From Nocardiopsis prasina DSM 43845 (lineage in GTDB: Bacteria > Actinomycetota > Actinomycetes > Streptosporangiales > Streptosporangiaceae), in the NCBI RefSeq assembly GCF_000341265.1, contig NZ_ANAE01000205.1, positions 1 through 59,557 on the forward strand: a stretch of 59,557 bases of DNA. Reading direction: 5' to 3'. Each line of letters starts with the position of its first letter. The stretch's first letter is position 1. The notes under the pieces are model-generated. The model was not told where the DNA came from. It worked only from the letters and a program-made list of their open reading frames with translations, and ran no database searches. Positions 1 through 7,558 of the stretch are shown here, in pieces. Both the position numbers and the translations under genes were made by a program.

Positions 1-955
1 CGCGGACGTCGTGGCAGAAGTACTTGCCGCCGAACTGGGCTCCGTAACCGATCCGGCGGGTCAGCTCGTGCACGCGCCGCTCGAAGGCGTGGTCGCGGAA
101 GCCGTGGCCCAGGGGCGATCCCCGTTCGGGCAGCGCGTCGAGCTGGCGCGTGGACGCGAGCTTGGCGACGGTGAGCGCCTGGTCGGCGCTCGAACCGCCG
201 ACGACGATCGCCAGGTGGTAGGGCGGGCAGGCCGCGGTGCCCAGGGAGCGGAGCCGCTCCTCCAGGAAGGCGAGCATGCGCTCCTCCTCGAGCACGGCCT
301 TGCTCTCCTGGTACAGGAAGGTCTTGTTCGCGCTCCCGCCGCCCTTGGCCATGAACAGCAGTTCGTACCGGGGCTCGTTGCCCGGCAGGAGCTTGATGTC
401 GATCTGCGCAGGCAGGTTGGTGCCGGTGTTGACCTCGTCCCACATGGTCAGCGGCGCCATCTGGGAGTAGCGCAGGTTGAGGCGGGAGTAGGCGTCGTAC
501 ACCCCGGCCGAGATCTGACGGTGGTCGTCCCCGTCGGTCAGCACCGCGTTGCTCCGCTGCCCGATGACCACGGCCGTGCCGGTGTCCTGGCACATCGGAA
601 GCACGCCCCCGGCGGCGACCGCCGCGTTGCGCAGCAGGTCGGAGGCGACGAAGCGGTCGTTGCCGCTGGCCTCGGGGTCGTCGACGATCGAGCGCAGCTG
701 CGCGAGGTGGGACGGGCGCAGCAGATGGGCCATGTCCTCCATGGCCTGCCGGGTCAGGGTCCGCAGCACCCGGGGCTCGACCTCAAGGAAGGGGCGACCG
801 GCGACGGAGCGCGACCGGAGGCCCTCGGTGCCGACGAGGCGGTACTCGGTGGTGTCCGGGCCCAGGGGGAGCGGTCCGGTGTAGGGGATCTCCGACACGG
901 GGGTGTCCGACAGAGGTGCCTCCGAGACGCCCTCCTCGGGCAGGGGGTTCGTCAC
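1..955 (-). CDS. Class I (4Fe-4S) fumarate hydratase family protein, C-terminus missing
   Basis: The gene enters from the left edge, so about 318 N-terminal residues are visible and the C-terminus is outside the window. It contains PMCQDTGTA with Cys122, the cluster-ligand motif of class I fumarases and related tartrate/mesaconate hydratases, then KGGGSANKT and a GGSSADQAL stretch typical of the alpha part. Family members hydrate fumarate to malate in the cytoplasm, and some act well on mesaconate, giving citramalate. The start is the GTG whose bases overlap the stop of the upstream CoA transferase (GTGA), with GGGAGGG upstream, so the two are translationally coupled. The operon partner and the lyase-like gene nearby make a mesaconate/citramalate role plausible, but plain fumarase cannot be excluded. 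Confidence 0.85.
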   Translation of the reverse strand, partial: MTNPLPEEGVSEAPLSDTPVSEIPYTGPLPLGPDTTEYRLVGTEGLRSRSVAGRPFLEVEPRVLRTLTRQAMEDMAHLLRPSHLAQLRSIVDDPEASGNDRFVASDLLRNAAVAAGGVLPMCQDTGTAVVIGQRSNAVLTDGDDHRQISAGVYDAYSRLNLRYSQMAPLTMWDEVNTGTNLPAQIDIKLLPGNEPRYELLFMAKGGGSANKTFLYQESKAVLEEERMLAFLEERLRSLGTAACPPYHLAIVVGGSSADQALTVAKLASTRQLDALPERGSPLGHGFRDHAFERRVHELTRRIGYGAQFGGKYFCHDVR

Positions 956-2142
956 GAGGCCCTCCCGGTTCCGGCGGAACCTGCCGGAGAGGCGCCGCCG
1001 GGCGGGGACTCGGCGAGTTCGGCGCGGATGGCGTCGGTGTGTTCCCCCAGAGCCGGGACCGGTCCCATCACGGGCTCGACGCCACCCGGCGTCACCGGTG
1101 GGAGCAGCGCCCTGACGGGTCCCTGCGGTGTGTCGACCTCGCGCCAACGGTTGCGGGCCGCGAGCTGCGGGTGGTCGGCGAACTCGGCCATGGTGCGCAG
1201 GCGCGCGTTGGCGATCCCCGCAGCGTCCAGCCGTGTGGTCGCGCCGTCCGCGGTGAGGTCGGCGAAGGACGCCTCCACGGCCTCGGCGACCCGCTCCTGG
1301 TTGCGCACGCGGTCACTGTTGGTCGCCAGCTCGGGGGCGGAGGCGAGTTCGGGGCGGCCCAGCACACGCGTGCACAGGGCCTGCCACTCGCGGTCGTTCT
1401 GCACCGCGAGGAACACCTCGGCGCCGTCCCCGGTCCGGAAGGGGCCGTAGGGGGAGATGGAGGCGTGGCGGGCCCCGGTGCGCCGGGGGGCCGTACCCCC
1501 GTAGTTCGCGTAGTAGTACGGGTAGCCCATCCACTCGCCGAGGGCGTCCAGCATGGCGACGTCCACGTGGGTGCCCACACCGGTGGCCTCGCGTTCGTAC
1601 AGGGCCGCCAGGATCCCGGAGTAGGCGTACATTCCGGCGGAGATGTCGGCGATCGACACCCCGGCCTTGGCGGGTTCCTCCTCGGAGCCGGTGATCGACA
1701 AGAGCCCGGCCTCGCACTGGATGAGCAGGTCGTAGGCCTTCTTGTCGCGGTAGGGGCCCTCGGTGCCGTAACCGGAGATCTGGCAGGTGATCAGCCGCGG
1801 GTTGCGCGCCCGGAGCGCGTCGGCGCCGAACCCGGCCCGCTCGGCGGCGCCGGGCGCCAGGTTCTGCACGAACACGTCGGCGCGGTCGATGAGCTTGCCG
1901 AGCAGCTCCGCGTCGTCGGGGTCCTTGATGTCCAGGGCGAGGCTCTCCTTGCCCCGGTTGATCCAGACGAAGTGGCTCGACATCCCCTGGACGGTGGTGT
2001 CGTAGCCGCGTGCGAAGTCGCCCGAGCCGGGGCGCTCCACCTTGATCACCCGGGCGCCGAGGTCGGCGAGCTGACGGGTGGCGAAGGGGGCCGCGACCGC
2101 CTGCTCGATGGAGACGACGGTGACACCGTCCAGAGAGGGCAT
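952..2142 (-). CDS. CaiB/BaiF family (class III) CoA transferase
   Basis: A protein of 396 residues, close to the normal family length. Class III CoA transferases move CoA between carboxylic acids through an aspartyl intermediate. The expected Asp is D166 in the IADISAG motif, at the position of Asp169 of formyl-CoA transferase. The N-terminus ([20 protein letters not shown]) and [11 protein letters not shown] are family hallmarks. I chose the ATG at 2142 because AAGGAG lies just upstream; a longer reading frame exists but has no ribosome site. It overlaps the fumarase-type gene by 4 bp. The relatives it resembles include succinyl-CoA-dependent dicarboxylate transferases such as those for mesaconate or citramalate, but the substrate is not determined by sequence alone. 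It is divergent from a GntR regulator that probably controls it. Confidence 0.9.
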   Translation of the reverse strand: MPSLDGVTVVSIEQAVAAPFATRQLADLGARVIKVERPGSGDFARGYDTTVQGMSSHFVWINRGKESLALDIKDPDDAELLGKLIDRADVFVQNLAPGAAERAGFGADALRARNPRLITCQISGYGTEGPYRDKKAYDLLIQCEAGLLSITGSEEEPAKAGVSIADISAGMYAYSGILAALYEREATGVGTHVDVAMLDALGEWMGYPYYYANYGGTAPRRTGARHASISPYGPFRTGDGAEVFLAVQNDREWQALCTRVLGRPELASAPELATNSDRVRNQERVAEAVEASFADLTADGATTRLDAAGIANARLRTMAEFADHPQLAARNRWREVDTPQGPVRALLPPVTPGGVEPVMGPVPALGEHTDAIRAELAESPPGGASPAGSAGTGRAS

Positions 2143-2225
2143 GGGTAACTCCTTCGGCGCCTCCTGGCGGGGAGGCGCGGTTGGGGGTCGGGCGGATCGG
2201 ACCACCGCTCACGGTGGCCGCGTGC

Positions 2226-2257
2226 GCCGCGCGTCACTGGTGGATGTGACGCGCGGC
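2226..2257. promoter_or_regulatory. Perfect 12-bp inverted repeat, candidate GntR operator
   Basis: Arms GCCGCGCGTCAC (2226-2237) and GTGACGCGCGGC (2246-2257) are perfect complements with an 8-nt spacer. The repeat lies between the divergent CoA transferase and GntR genes. It could be an operator for the GntR protein, or a hairpin in the 5' leader of the CoA transferase mRNA. The sequence supports the symmetry; the function is inference. Confidence 0.5.
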
Positions 2258-2275
2258 ACGAACGGCGACGGAAGT

Positions 2276-2300
2276 GACAATAATTTATAAATGACAAAAT
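2276..2300. promoter_or_regulatory. AT-rich promoter-like segment with palindrome ATTTATAAAT
   Basis: An unusually AT-rich island for this genome. It contains the 10-bp palindrome ATTTATAAAT (2283-2292) flanked by two direct copies of TGACAA. It sits just upstream of the GntR gene start at 2326 and within the divergent control region, so it probably holds the -10 elements of one or both genes. Confidence 0.4.
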
Positions 2301-2325
2301 GCCAAGGTGCGATAGTCTGATCCCC

Positions 2326-2988
2326 ATGTCGATCGAGCGCGCGGAAGCCCCGACCAAATCCGAGGTGGCCTACCGCGCACTGCGTGACGCCATCCGCTCG
2401 GGAGAGCTGCCCCCGGGGGAGCGGCTACGGCTCCAGGACCTCGCGCGCAGGCTCGGGATGAGCTTGACCCCCGTGCGGGACGCCCTCCGGATGCTCGCGG
2501 CCCACGGCCTCATCGAGCAGAAGGCCAACCTCGGGGCAGTCGTCGCCCAGTGCACCCCCGAGCGGGCGGAGGACGTGTACCGGCTCCGCCTCGTCCTCGA
2601 ACCCATGGCGGCCCGGCTGGCCGCGGAGCAGGCCACGGACGCGCAGCTGGAGGAGATGGCGGAGGCCCTGAAGGTCCTCGACCGGGCCGTCGAGGACGGG
2701 CGCAACGAGGACATCACCGGACTCAACGTCCGCTTCCACCGGACGGTCTACGGCGCGGCCCGCTCCGACTACCTCATGGACTTCATCGACCGGCTGTGGA
2801 ACGGGGTCCCCTACCAGGCGATCAGCCTCGTGGGGCGTGCCCACGCGTCGTCGGAACAGCACCACGCGATCATGGCCGCGCTCCGGGACCGGGACGGCGA
2901 GCTGGCCGCCGAACTCATGCGCGCGCACATCGACGAGGCGGCCGAGCACACGATGCGCCAGCTCACCGCGGAGACCGCCGCCGACTGA
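2326..2988 (+). CDS. GntR family transcriptional regulator, FadR-type (FCD domain)
   Basis: A protein of 220 residues. The N-terminal winged helix-turn-helix runs about residues 8-70 (VAYRALRDAIRSGELPPGER, then LARRLGMSLTPVRDALRMLA). An all-helical FCD ligand domain follows at about 80-210, with the metal-binding pattern of this class (an Asp/Arg helix start, His in FHRTVYGAA, and SEQHHAIMAALRD). FCD-type regulators respond to organic acids and similar small carboxylates and usually repress the neighbouring operon. The ATG at 2326 is preferred over an in-frame ATG at 2299 because family members start close to the helix-turn-helix. It is divergent from the CoA transferase/fumarase operon, with an inverted repeat in between. 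Confidence 0.92.
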   Translation: MSIERAEAPTKSEVAYRALRDAIRSGELPPGERLRLQDLARRLGMSLTPVRDALRMLAAHGLIEQKANLGAVVAQCTPERAEDVYRLRLVLEPMAARLAAEQATDAQLEEMAEALKVLDRAVEDGRNEDITGLNVRFHRTVYGAARSDYLMDFIDRLWNGVPYQAISLVGRAHASSEQHHAIMAALRDRDGELAAELMRAHIDEAAEHTMRQLTAETAAD

Positions 2989-3026
2989 GATGGTTCGCCG
3001 GTGCGACCGACGGGGCCGGGATGGTG

Positions 3027-3310
3027 TGCCCGAGCCCTCCGGCCCGGGTTGAACATGCCAGGTGGACCCGGGGCCCGGATTCGGGCTTGGGGAGGGTCCG
3101 ACAGAGACCCCGCTGGTGGGCCGACACGGGGCCGGGACCGTGCTCGGACCCCCACGCTCCGGCCCGAGGCCGAACGCCCCAGGGAACGCGGGGCTCGGAT
3201 TCCGGTCCAGTGCGTGGTCCGACTGAGAACGCTGCCAGTGGGGCCGAACCGGGGCGGCCCGGGGCGGCCCGGCGACGAACGCCCCAGGGAACGCGCGGGT
3301 CCCACCCATG
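3027..3310. repeat. Imperfect tandem repeat, units of about 105-121 bp, in an intergenic gap
   Basis: The 346-bp gap between the GntR gene and the sulfoxide-reductase gene (2989-3334) has no convincing gene. It contains related blocks beginning at the landmarks GAACATGCCA (3051), GAACGCCCCA (3172) and GAACGCCCCA (3277), each preceded by CCGGCCC-like text and followed by a GGGCTCGGATTC-like or GGGTCCC segment. The first two units can be aligned along their length with scattered differences; the third is truncated. Open frames that cross it are products of the base composition. Confidence 0.6.
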
Positions 3311-3334
3311 GTCGGTACTCCGCCGTGCCCCCGG

Positions 3335-5671
3335 TCAGCCCTCGAACGGCTCCACGCCCAGCGGCGGGTCGAAGGCGCGGACGCGTGGCGGAGCACCCTC
3401 GTACGGCTCCACCCGAACCCGCACCAGCTGACCTGTGCACCCCTGGGACAGCGACGAGGTGCCCACGTCCTCGGTGAGCGCGTTCGGGTTGCCGTGCACG
3501 CAGGTGACGTCGGTCCCCGAGGGGTCGTACCAGGCGCCGGTCGAGAGCTGGACCACCCCGGGCCGCAGGGCGTCGCTCACCACCAGACCGGCAAGGCACG
3601 AACCCCGCGCACCCGACACACGCACCACGTCGCCGTCCCGGACCCCGGCCCGCTCGGCGTCGTCGGGGTGCATCCGCATCGGGTCGCGGCCGTCGACCTT
3701 CCGTGAGGCGCTGTAGGCGCCCATGTCCTGCTGACTGTGCAGCCGGGTGGCGGGTTGGTTGGCGACCAGCACCAGCGGCAGATCCGCGTCGTCGACACCG
3801 GTGACCACCGGACCGGGCAGCCAGACCGGGTGCCCGGGGCAGTCCGCGTAGCCGAAGGACGCGATGGTCTCCGAGTACAGCTCGATCCGCCCGCTCGGCG
3901 TCCGCAGCGCGTTGGCCTCAGGATCCTCGCGGAACTCGCCCAGGTGGGTCTCGTCCTCGACCCGGCCGGGCATCTCGATCCGCCCCCGCTCCCAGAACTC
4001 GTCGAAGCCGGGGATCTCCAGGTCACGGCGGGCCAGCAGCGACCGCCACCGCTCGTAGGCCACCCGCGCCCACTCGCCGCTGGTCCGCCCCTCGGTGAAC
4101 TCCTCCCGCACACCCAGACGTTCGGCCAGGTCGGTGTAGGTGTCGTACTCGTCGCGGGCCTGCCCGTGCGGCGCGACCAGGCGCGGCATCGCGCGCAGCG
4201 CCAGATCACCGTGGCTGGCGGCCATGTCGTCCCGCTCCAGCACGGTGGTCGAGGGGATCACGATGTCGGCGTGCCGGGCGGTGGCGGTCCAGTGCGTCTC
4301 GTGCACCACCACGGTGTCAGGACGGCCGAAAGCCCTGGTCAGCCGGGCCAGGTCCTGATGGTGGTGGAAGGGGTTGCCGCCCGCCCAGTACACGAGCCGG
4401 ATGTCCGGGAAGACGCGGCGCTCGCCGTTGAAGTCGTAGGCCTGCCCGGGACGCAGCAGCATGTCGGAGACCTGAGCGACCGGGATGAAGGCGGTCACGG
4501 CGTTGTTCCCCTGGGGCATGCGCGGCAGCCCCAACGGGGTGGCCCCGCCCCCGTAGTTGCCCATGGAGCCGTACCCCGACGCGAACCCCGCCCCGGGAAG
4601 CCCCACCTGGCCCAGGACGCAGGCCAGCGCGAACCCCGCCCACAGCGGCTGCTCGCCGTACCTCGCCCGCTGGAGCGACCAGCCCACGTTCACCAGGGTG
4701 CGCTTCTCGGCCATCCGCCGGGCCAGGGCGCGCAGGTCCGCGGCGGGCACCCCGCTCACCCGCTCGGCCCACTCGGGGGAGCGCTCCACCCCTCCGGGGT
4801 TCCCGCGCTCGTCCCGCTCACCCATGACGTAGGCGCGCACGCGGTCCGCGCCCTCCGTGTAGCGGTCGAGGAAGGCGGTGTCGGCCAGCCCCTCGGAGAA
4901 CAGCACGTGCATGAGGGCCAGCATCACGGCGGTGTCCGTCCCCGGCCGGAGCGAGACCCACGCCGACTTCACCCCGGCGTCGGTGTCGTCGCGCAACGGC
5001 GACACCGAGACGAACTCCACCCCGGCGTCCGAGGCCGCGCGCATCGCCTGGGCGGCGGTCTGCGAGTCCCGTCCTCCCGAGGTCGTCCACGTGTTGCTCA
5101 CCCGCAGCCCGCCGAAGCTCACCAGGAGCTCCGTGTGCTCGCGGATGCGTTTCCAGGACGGCACCCGCCGGAACAGGCGGTTGGCCGCCCGCGTGCCGAT
5201 CAGGTGCGGGAACAGCACCTCCAGGGCGGCGTGGCTGTAGGTGTTCACCGACCGCGTGTAGCCGCCGATGGTGTTGAGGAACCGGTGCAGCTGGCTCTGC
5301 GCGTGGTGGACGCGGCCCGCACTGCCCCAGCCGTAGGAACCCCCGAAGATCGCCTCGTTGCCGTGCTCCGAACGCACCCTGTCCAGCTCCCCGGCCAGCA
5401 GGTCCAGGACGGTGGACCACTCCACCTCCACGTAGGAGTCCTCGGGGTCGCCCCGGAGGGAGTCGGGTCCGGGTCCGTGCTCCAGCCAGCGGCGGCGCAC
5501 CGCTGGGCGGGCCACCCTGGTGCGGTGGTGCTGCGCCACGGGGGTGTTGCCGATGACCGGCGACGCCTCCGGGTCCTCTGGATTGGCGCGCACGCCGACC
5601 ACCCGGTCGTCGTGGACCTCGACCTGGTAGCTGCCCCAGTGGGCGCTGGTCGGGCGAAGCGTCGCGGACAT
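3335..5671 (-). CDS. Molybdopterin-dependent oxidoreductase of the DMSO/biotin sulfoxide reductase type
   Basis: A protein of 778 residues spanning a full bis-MGD catalytic subunit of the BisC/TorA/DmsA-like group. SYGWGSAGR (about 112-120) and TYSHAA are family motifs; Ser146 in the latter matches the Mo-coordinating serine of DMSO reductase. No N-terminal CxxC [4Fe-4S] motif and no twin-arginine signal are visible, so it is probably a cytoplasmic, cluster-free reductase like BisC. The C-terminal molybdopterin dinucleotide-binding domain begins around residue 640 (LVANQPATRLHSQ). The ATG at 5671 with GGGAGTG upstream is chosen over an upstream ATG. Likely substrates are S- or N-oxides; the specific one is unknown. 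It is convergent with the GntR gene across a repeat-containing gap and divergent from the lyase-like gene. Confidence 0.88.
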   Translation of the reverse strand: MSATLRPTSAHWGSYQVEVHDDRVVGVRANPEDPEASPVIGNTPVAQHHRTRVARPAVRRRWLEHGPGPDSLRGDPEDSYVEVEWSTVLDLLAGELDRVRSEHGNEAIFGGSYGWGSAGRVHHAQSQLHRFLNTIGGYTRSVNTYSHAALEVLFPHLIGTRAANRLFRRVPSWKRIREHTELLVSFGGLRVSNTWTTSGGRDSQTAAQAMRAASDAGVEFVSVSPLRDDTDAGVKSAWVSLRPGTDTAVMLALMHVLFSEGLADTAFLDRYTEGADRVRAYVMGERDERGNPGGVERSPEWAERVSGVPAADLRALARRMAEKRTLVNVGWSLQRARYGEQPLWAGFALACVLGQVGLPGAGFASGYGSMGNYGGGATPLGLPRMPQGNNAVTAFIPVAQVSDMLLRPGQAYDFNGERRVFPDIRLVYWAGGNPFHHHQDLARLTRAFGRPDTVVVHETHWTATARHADIVIPSTTVLERDDMAASHGDLALRAMPRLVAPHGQARDEYDTYTDLAERLGVREEFTEGRTSGEWARVAYERWRSLLARRDLEIPGFDEFWERGRIEMPGRVEDETHLGEFREDPEANALRTPSGRIELYSETIASFGYADCPGHPVWLPGPVVTGVDDADLPLVLVANQPATRLHSQQDMGAYSASRKVDGRDPMRMHPDDAERAGVRDGDVVRVSGARGSCLAGLVVSDALRPGVVQLSTGAWYDPSGTDVTCVHGNPNALTEDVGTSSLSQGCTGQLVRVRVEPYEGAPPRVRAFDPPLGVEPFEG

Positions 5672-5764
5672 GTGCACTCCCGTGTTCCCCTGCGTGACCC
5701 CGGACGGGGATACGACCCCCTCCCAGGTCACACTCTACGCAGCGCGGGGGACGCGCCTCCTGCG

Positions 5765-5776
5765 GCGACCGGTCGC
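5765..5776. promoter_or_regulatory. 12-bp perfect palindrome in a divergent promoter region
   Basis: GCGACCGGTCGC reads the same on both strands and lies between the divergent molybdoenzyme gene (start 5671) and the lyase-like gene (start 5836). A palindrome of this length in a GC-rich genome is only modest evidence for an operator. Confidence 0.3.
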
Positions 5777-5835
5777 GGTGCGATGATGATCCGCGCAGCC
5801 AACACCAGGACACACGCGCAAGGGAGCAGGCGAAG

Positions 5836-6783
5836 ATGGGCGAACTCAGGTCACGGCGGTCGGTACTCGCGGTCCCGGGGTCCAACCCCCGGTTCGTGGA
5901 GAAGGCCCGGGGACTGGAAACCGACGCCTTCTTCCTGGACCTGGAGGACGCCGTAGCGCCGACGGAGAAGGAGGCCGCCCGCGCCACCGTGGTCCGCGCG
6001 CTCAACGACGGCGGCTGGGAGGGCCGGGTCCGGTCGGTGCGCGTCAACGACGTCGCCACCGAGTGGGCCTACCGCGACGTCATCGCCGTCGTCGAGGGTG
6101 CCGGGGCGCACCTGGACACCCTCGTCCTGCCCAAGGTCACCGAGGCCCGGGACGTCCACTGGCTGGACACCCTCCTCACCCAGATCGAACGCGCCTCGGA
6201 CCTGCCGGTCGGCCGGATCGGGATCGAGGCGCAGATCGAGGACGCCAAGGGCCTGGTCGAGGTGGACCGGATCGCCGCCGCCTCGCCCCGCCTGGAGACG
6301 CTGGTCTACGGACCCGCCGACTTCATGGCCTCGGTCAACATGAAGAGCCTGGTCGTGGGGGAGCAGCCGCCCGGCTACGACACCGGTGACGCCTACCACC
6401 ACGTCCTCATGCGCATCCTCGTGGCCGCCCGCGCCCACGGCCTCCAGGCCATCGACGGCCCCTACCTCCAGATCCGCGACGTCGACGCCTTCCGCAGGGC
6501 GGCCGGGCGCACCGCCGCGCTCGGGTTCGACGGCAAGTGGGTCCTGCACCCGCTCCAGGTGGAGGCGGCCAACGAGGCCTACGCGCCGACCCAGGAGGAC
6601 TACGACCACGCCGAGCTGATCCTGGACGCCTACCAGCACGCCACCACCGTCGACCGGCGCGGCGCCGTCATGCTCGGCGAGGAGATGCTCGACGAGGCCT
6701 CCCGCAAGATGGCTCTGGTCGTGGCGGGCAAGGGCCGCGCCGCCGGACTCACCCGTACCCGCGCGTTCGAACCCGGCGCCTGA
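5836..6783 (+). CDS. HpcH/HpaI aldolase family protein, malyl-/citramalyl-CoA lyase-like (CitE-like)
   Basis: A protein of 315 residues with the TIM-barrel signature of the CitE/Mcl group: RSVLAVPGSNPRFVEKA at the N-terminus, FFLDLEDAV, LVLPKV, then IEAQIEDAKG and VYGPADFMAS, which carry the Glu and Asp that bind Mg2+. The C-terminal GFDGKWVLHPLQVEAANEAY is also characteristic. Relatives cleave malyl-CoA, beta-methylmalyl-CoA or citramalyl-CoA to acetyl- or propionyl-CoA plus a 2-oxo acid. With a mesaconase-type hydratase and a CoA transferase nearby, citramalyl-CoA cleavage to acetyl-CoA and pyruvate would fit, but this is inference. The ATG start is preceded by AGGGAGC about 10 nt upstream. 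Confidence 0.88.
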   Translation: MGELRSRRSVLAVPGSNPRFVEKARGLETDAFFLDLEDAVAPTEKEAARATVVRALNDGGWEGRVRSVRVNDVATEWAYRDVIAVVEGAGAHLDTLVLPKVTEARDVHWLDTLLTQIERASDLPVGRIGIEAQIEDAKGLVEVDRIAAASPRLETLVYGPADFMASVNMKSLVVGEQPPGYDTGDAYHHVLMRILVAARAHGLQAIDGPYLQIRDVDAFRRAAGRTAALGFDGKWVLHPLQVEAANEAYAPTQEDYDHAELILDAYQHATTVDRRGAVMLGEEMLDEASRKMALVVAGKGRAAGLTRTRAFEPGA

Positions 6784-6817
6784 CCCGCGACCACCGGTCT
6801 CGCACCCTTCCGGCCCG

Positions 6818-6839
6818 CCTCTTACCGACCTCTCACCAA
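6818..6839 (+). promoter_or_regulatory. Direct repeat TCTTACC-N4-TCTCACC, candidate response-regulator box
   Basis: Two 11-bp direct repeats (CCTCTTACCGA, CCTCTCACCAA) lie head to tail immediately before the MprA-like gene. The core heptamers are at 6820-6826 and 6831-6837, and the box ends 13 nt before the ATG at 6851. The same heptamer pair with the same spacing occurs before the HtrA-like gene. OmpR-family regulators typically bind direct repeats spaced by one helical turn, and MprA is known to regulate itself and pepD. Confidence 0.6.
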
Positions 6840-6850
6840 GGTGGGAGAGC

Positions 6851-7558
6851 ATGTCCCCCATGGAAAGCACCGCCACCGTCCTGATCGCCGACGATGACCG
6901 GGCCATCAGGGAGTCCCTGGAACGCGCCCTCCAACTGGAGGGGTACACGGTGCGGACGGCGGCGGACGGCGTCCAGGCGCTGGCCGCCGTCCACGCCGAC
7001 CCCGTGGACCTGCTCGTCCTGGACGTGATGATGCCCGGGGTCGACGGGCTCGGAGTGGCCCGCGTGCTGCGCGCCGAACAGGACAGGACCCCCATCCTCA
7101 TGCTCACCGCCAGGGTGGAGACCCCGGAGCGGGTGGCGGGGCTGGACGCCGGGGCCGACGACTACCTCGCCAAGCCCTTCGAGCTCGACGAACTCCTGGC
7201 GCGACTGCGCGCACTGCTGCGCCGCGCCGCACCCGTGCCCGAGGAGGTCGACGGGGACGCTCCTCTGCGGGTGGGCGAGCTGCGGCTGGACGCCCGGGCC
7301 CGCCGGGTCTGGCGGGGCGAACGCGAGATCGAGCTGTCCAAGACCGAGTTCGACCTGCTCGAACTGCTCATGCGCAACTCGGGGATCGTGCTCGACCACG
7401 CCACCATCTACGACCGCATCTGGGGCTACGACTTCGGTCCGGAGTCCAAGAACCTCGCGGTCTACATCAGCTACCTGCGCCGCAAGCTGGAGGACGGCGG
7501 TCCGCCGCTGATCCAGACGGTCCGGGGCGTCGGGTACACGCTGCGTCCCCAGGGGTGA
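6851..7558 (+). CDS. OmpR-family response regulator, MprA-like
   Basis: A protein of 235 residues: a receiver domain (about 10-125) with the acidic DDD pocket near the N-terminus, phospho-acceptor Asp58 in LLVLDVMMP and the conserved Lys in LAKPFELDELL, then a winged-helix output domain (about 140-233) with YISYLRRKLE and VRGVGYTL. It closely resembles mycobacterial MprA in the receiver and linker (VAGLDAGADDYL, ELLARLRALLRR). Phosphorylation by the kinase encoded next, with which it overlaps by 4 bp, is expected. A second in-frame ATG at 6860 is possible; GGTGGGAGAG precedes both. A direct repeat just upstream suggests autoregulation. Confidence 0.93.
   Translation: MSPMESTATVLIADDDRAIRESLERALQLEGYTVRTAADGVQALAAVHADPVDLLVLDVMMPGVDGLGVARVLRAEQDRTPILMLTARVETPERVAGLDAGADDYLAKPFELDELLARLRALLRRAAPVPEEVDGDAPLRVGELRLDARARRVWRGEREIELSKTEFDLLELLMRNSGIVLDHATIYDRIWGYDFGPESKNLAVYISYLRRKLEDGGPPLIQTVRGVGYTLRPQG

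Noticed and set aside
11..2148. Long plus-strand frames across the fumarase and CoA transferase genes
   Set aside because: They are antisense to two clear genes and give Arg/Gly/Val-rich, domain-free translations.
3001..3477. A repeat-containing protein frame in the gntR/molybdoenzyme gap
   Set aside because: The frame overlaps the molybdoenzyme gene, lacks a ribosome site and only reflects the DNA tandem repeat.
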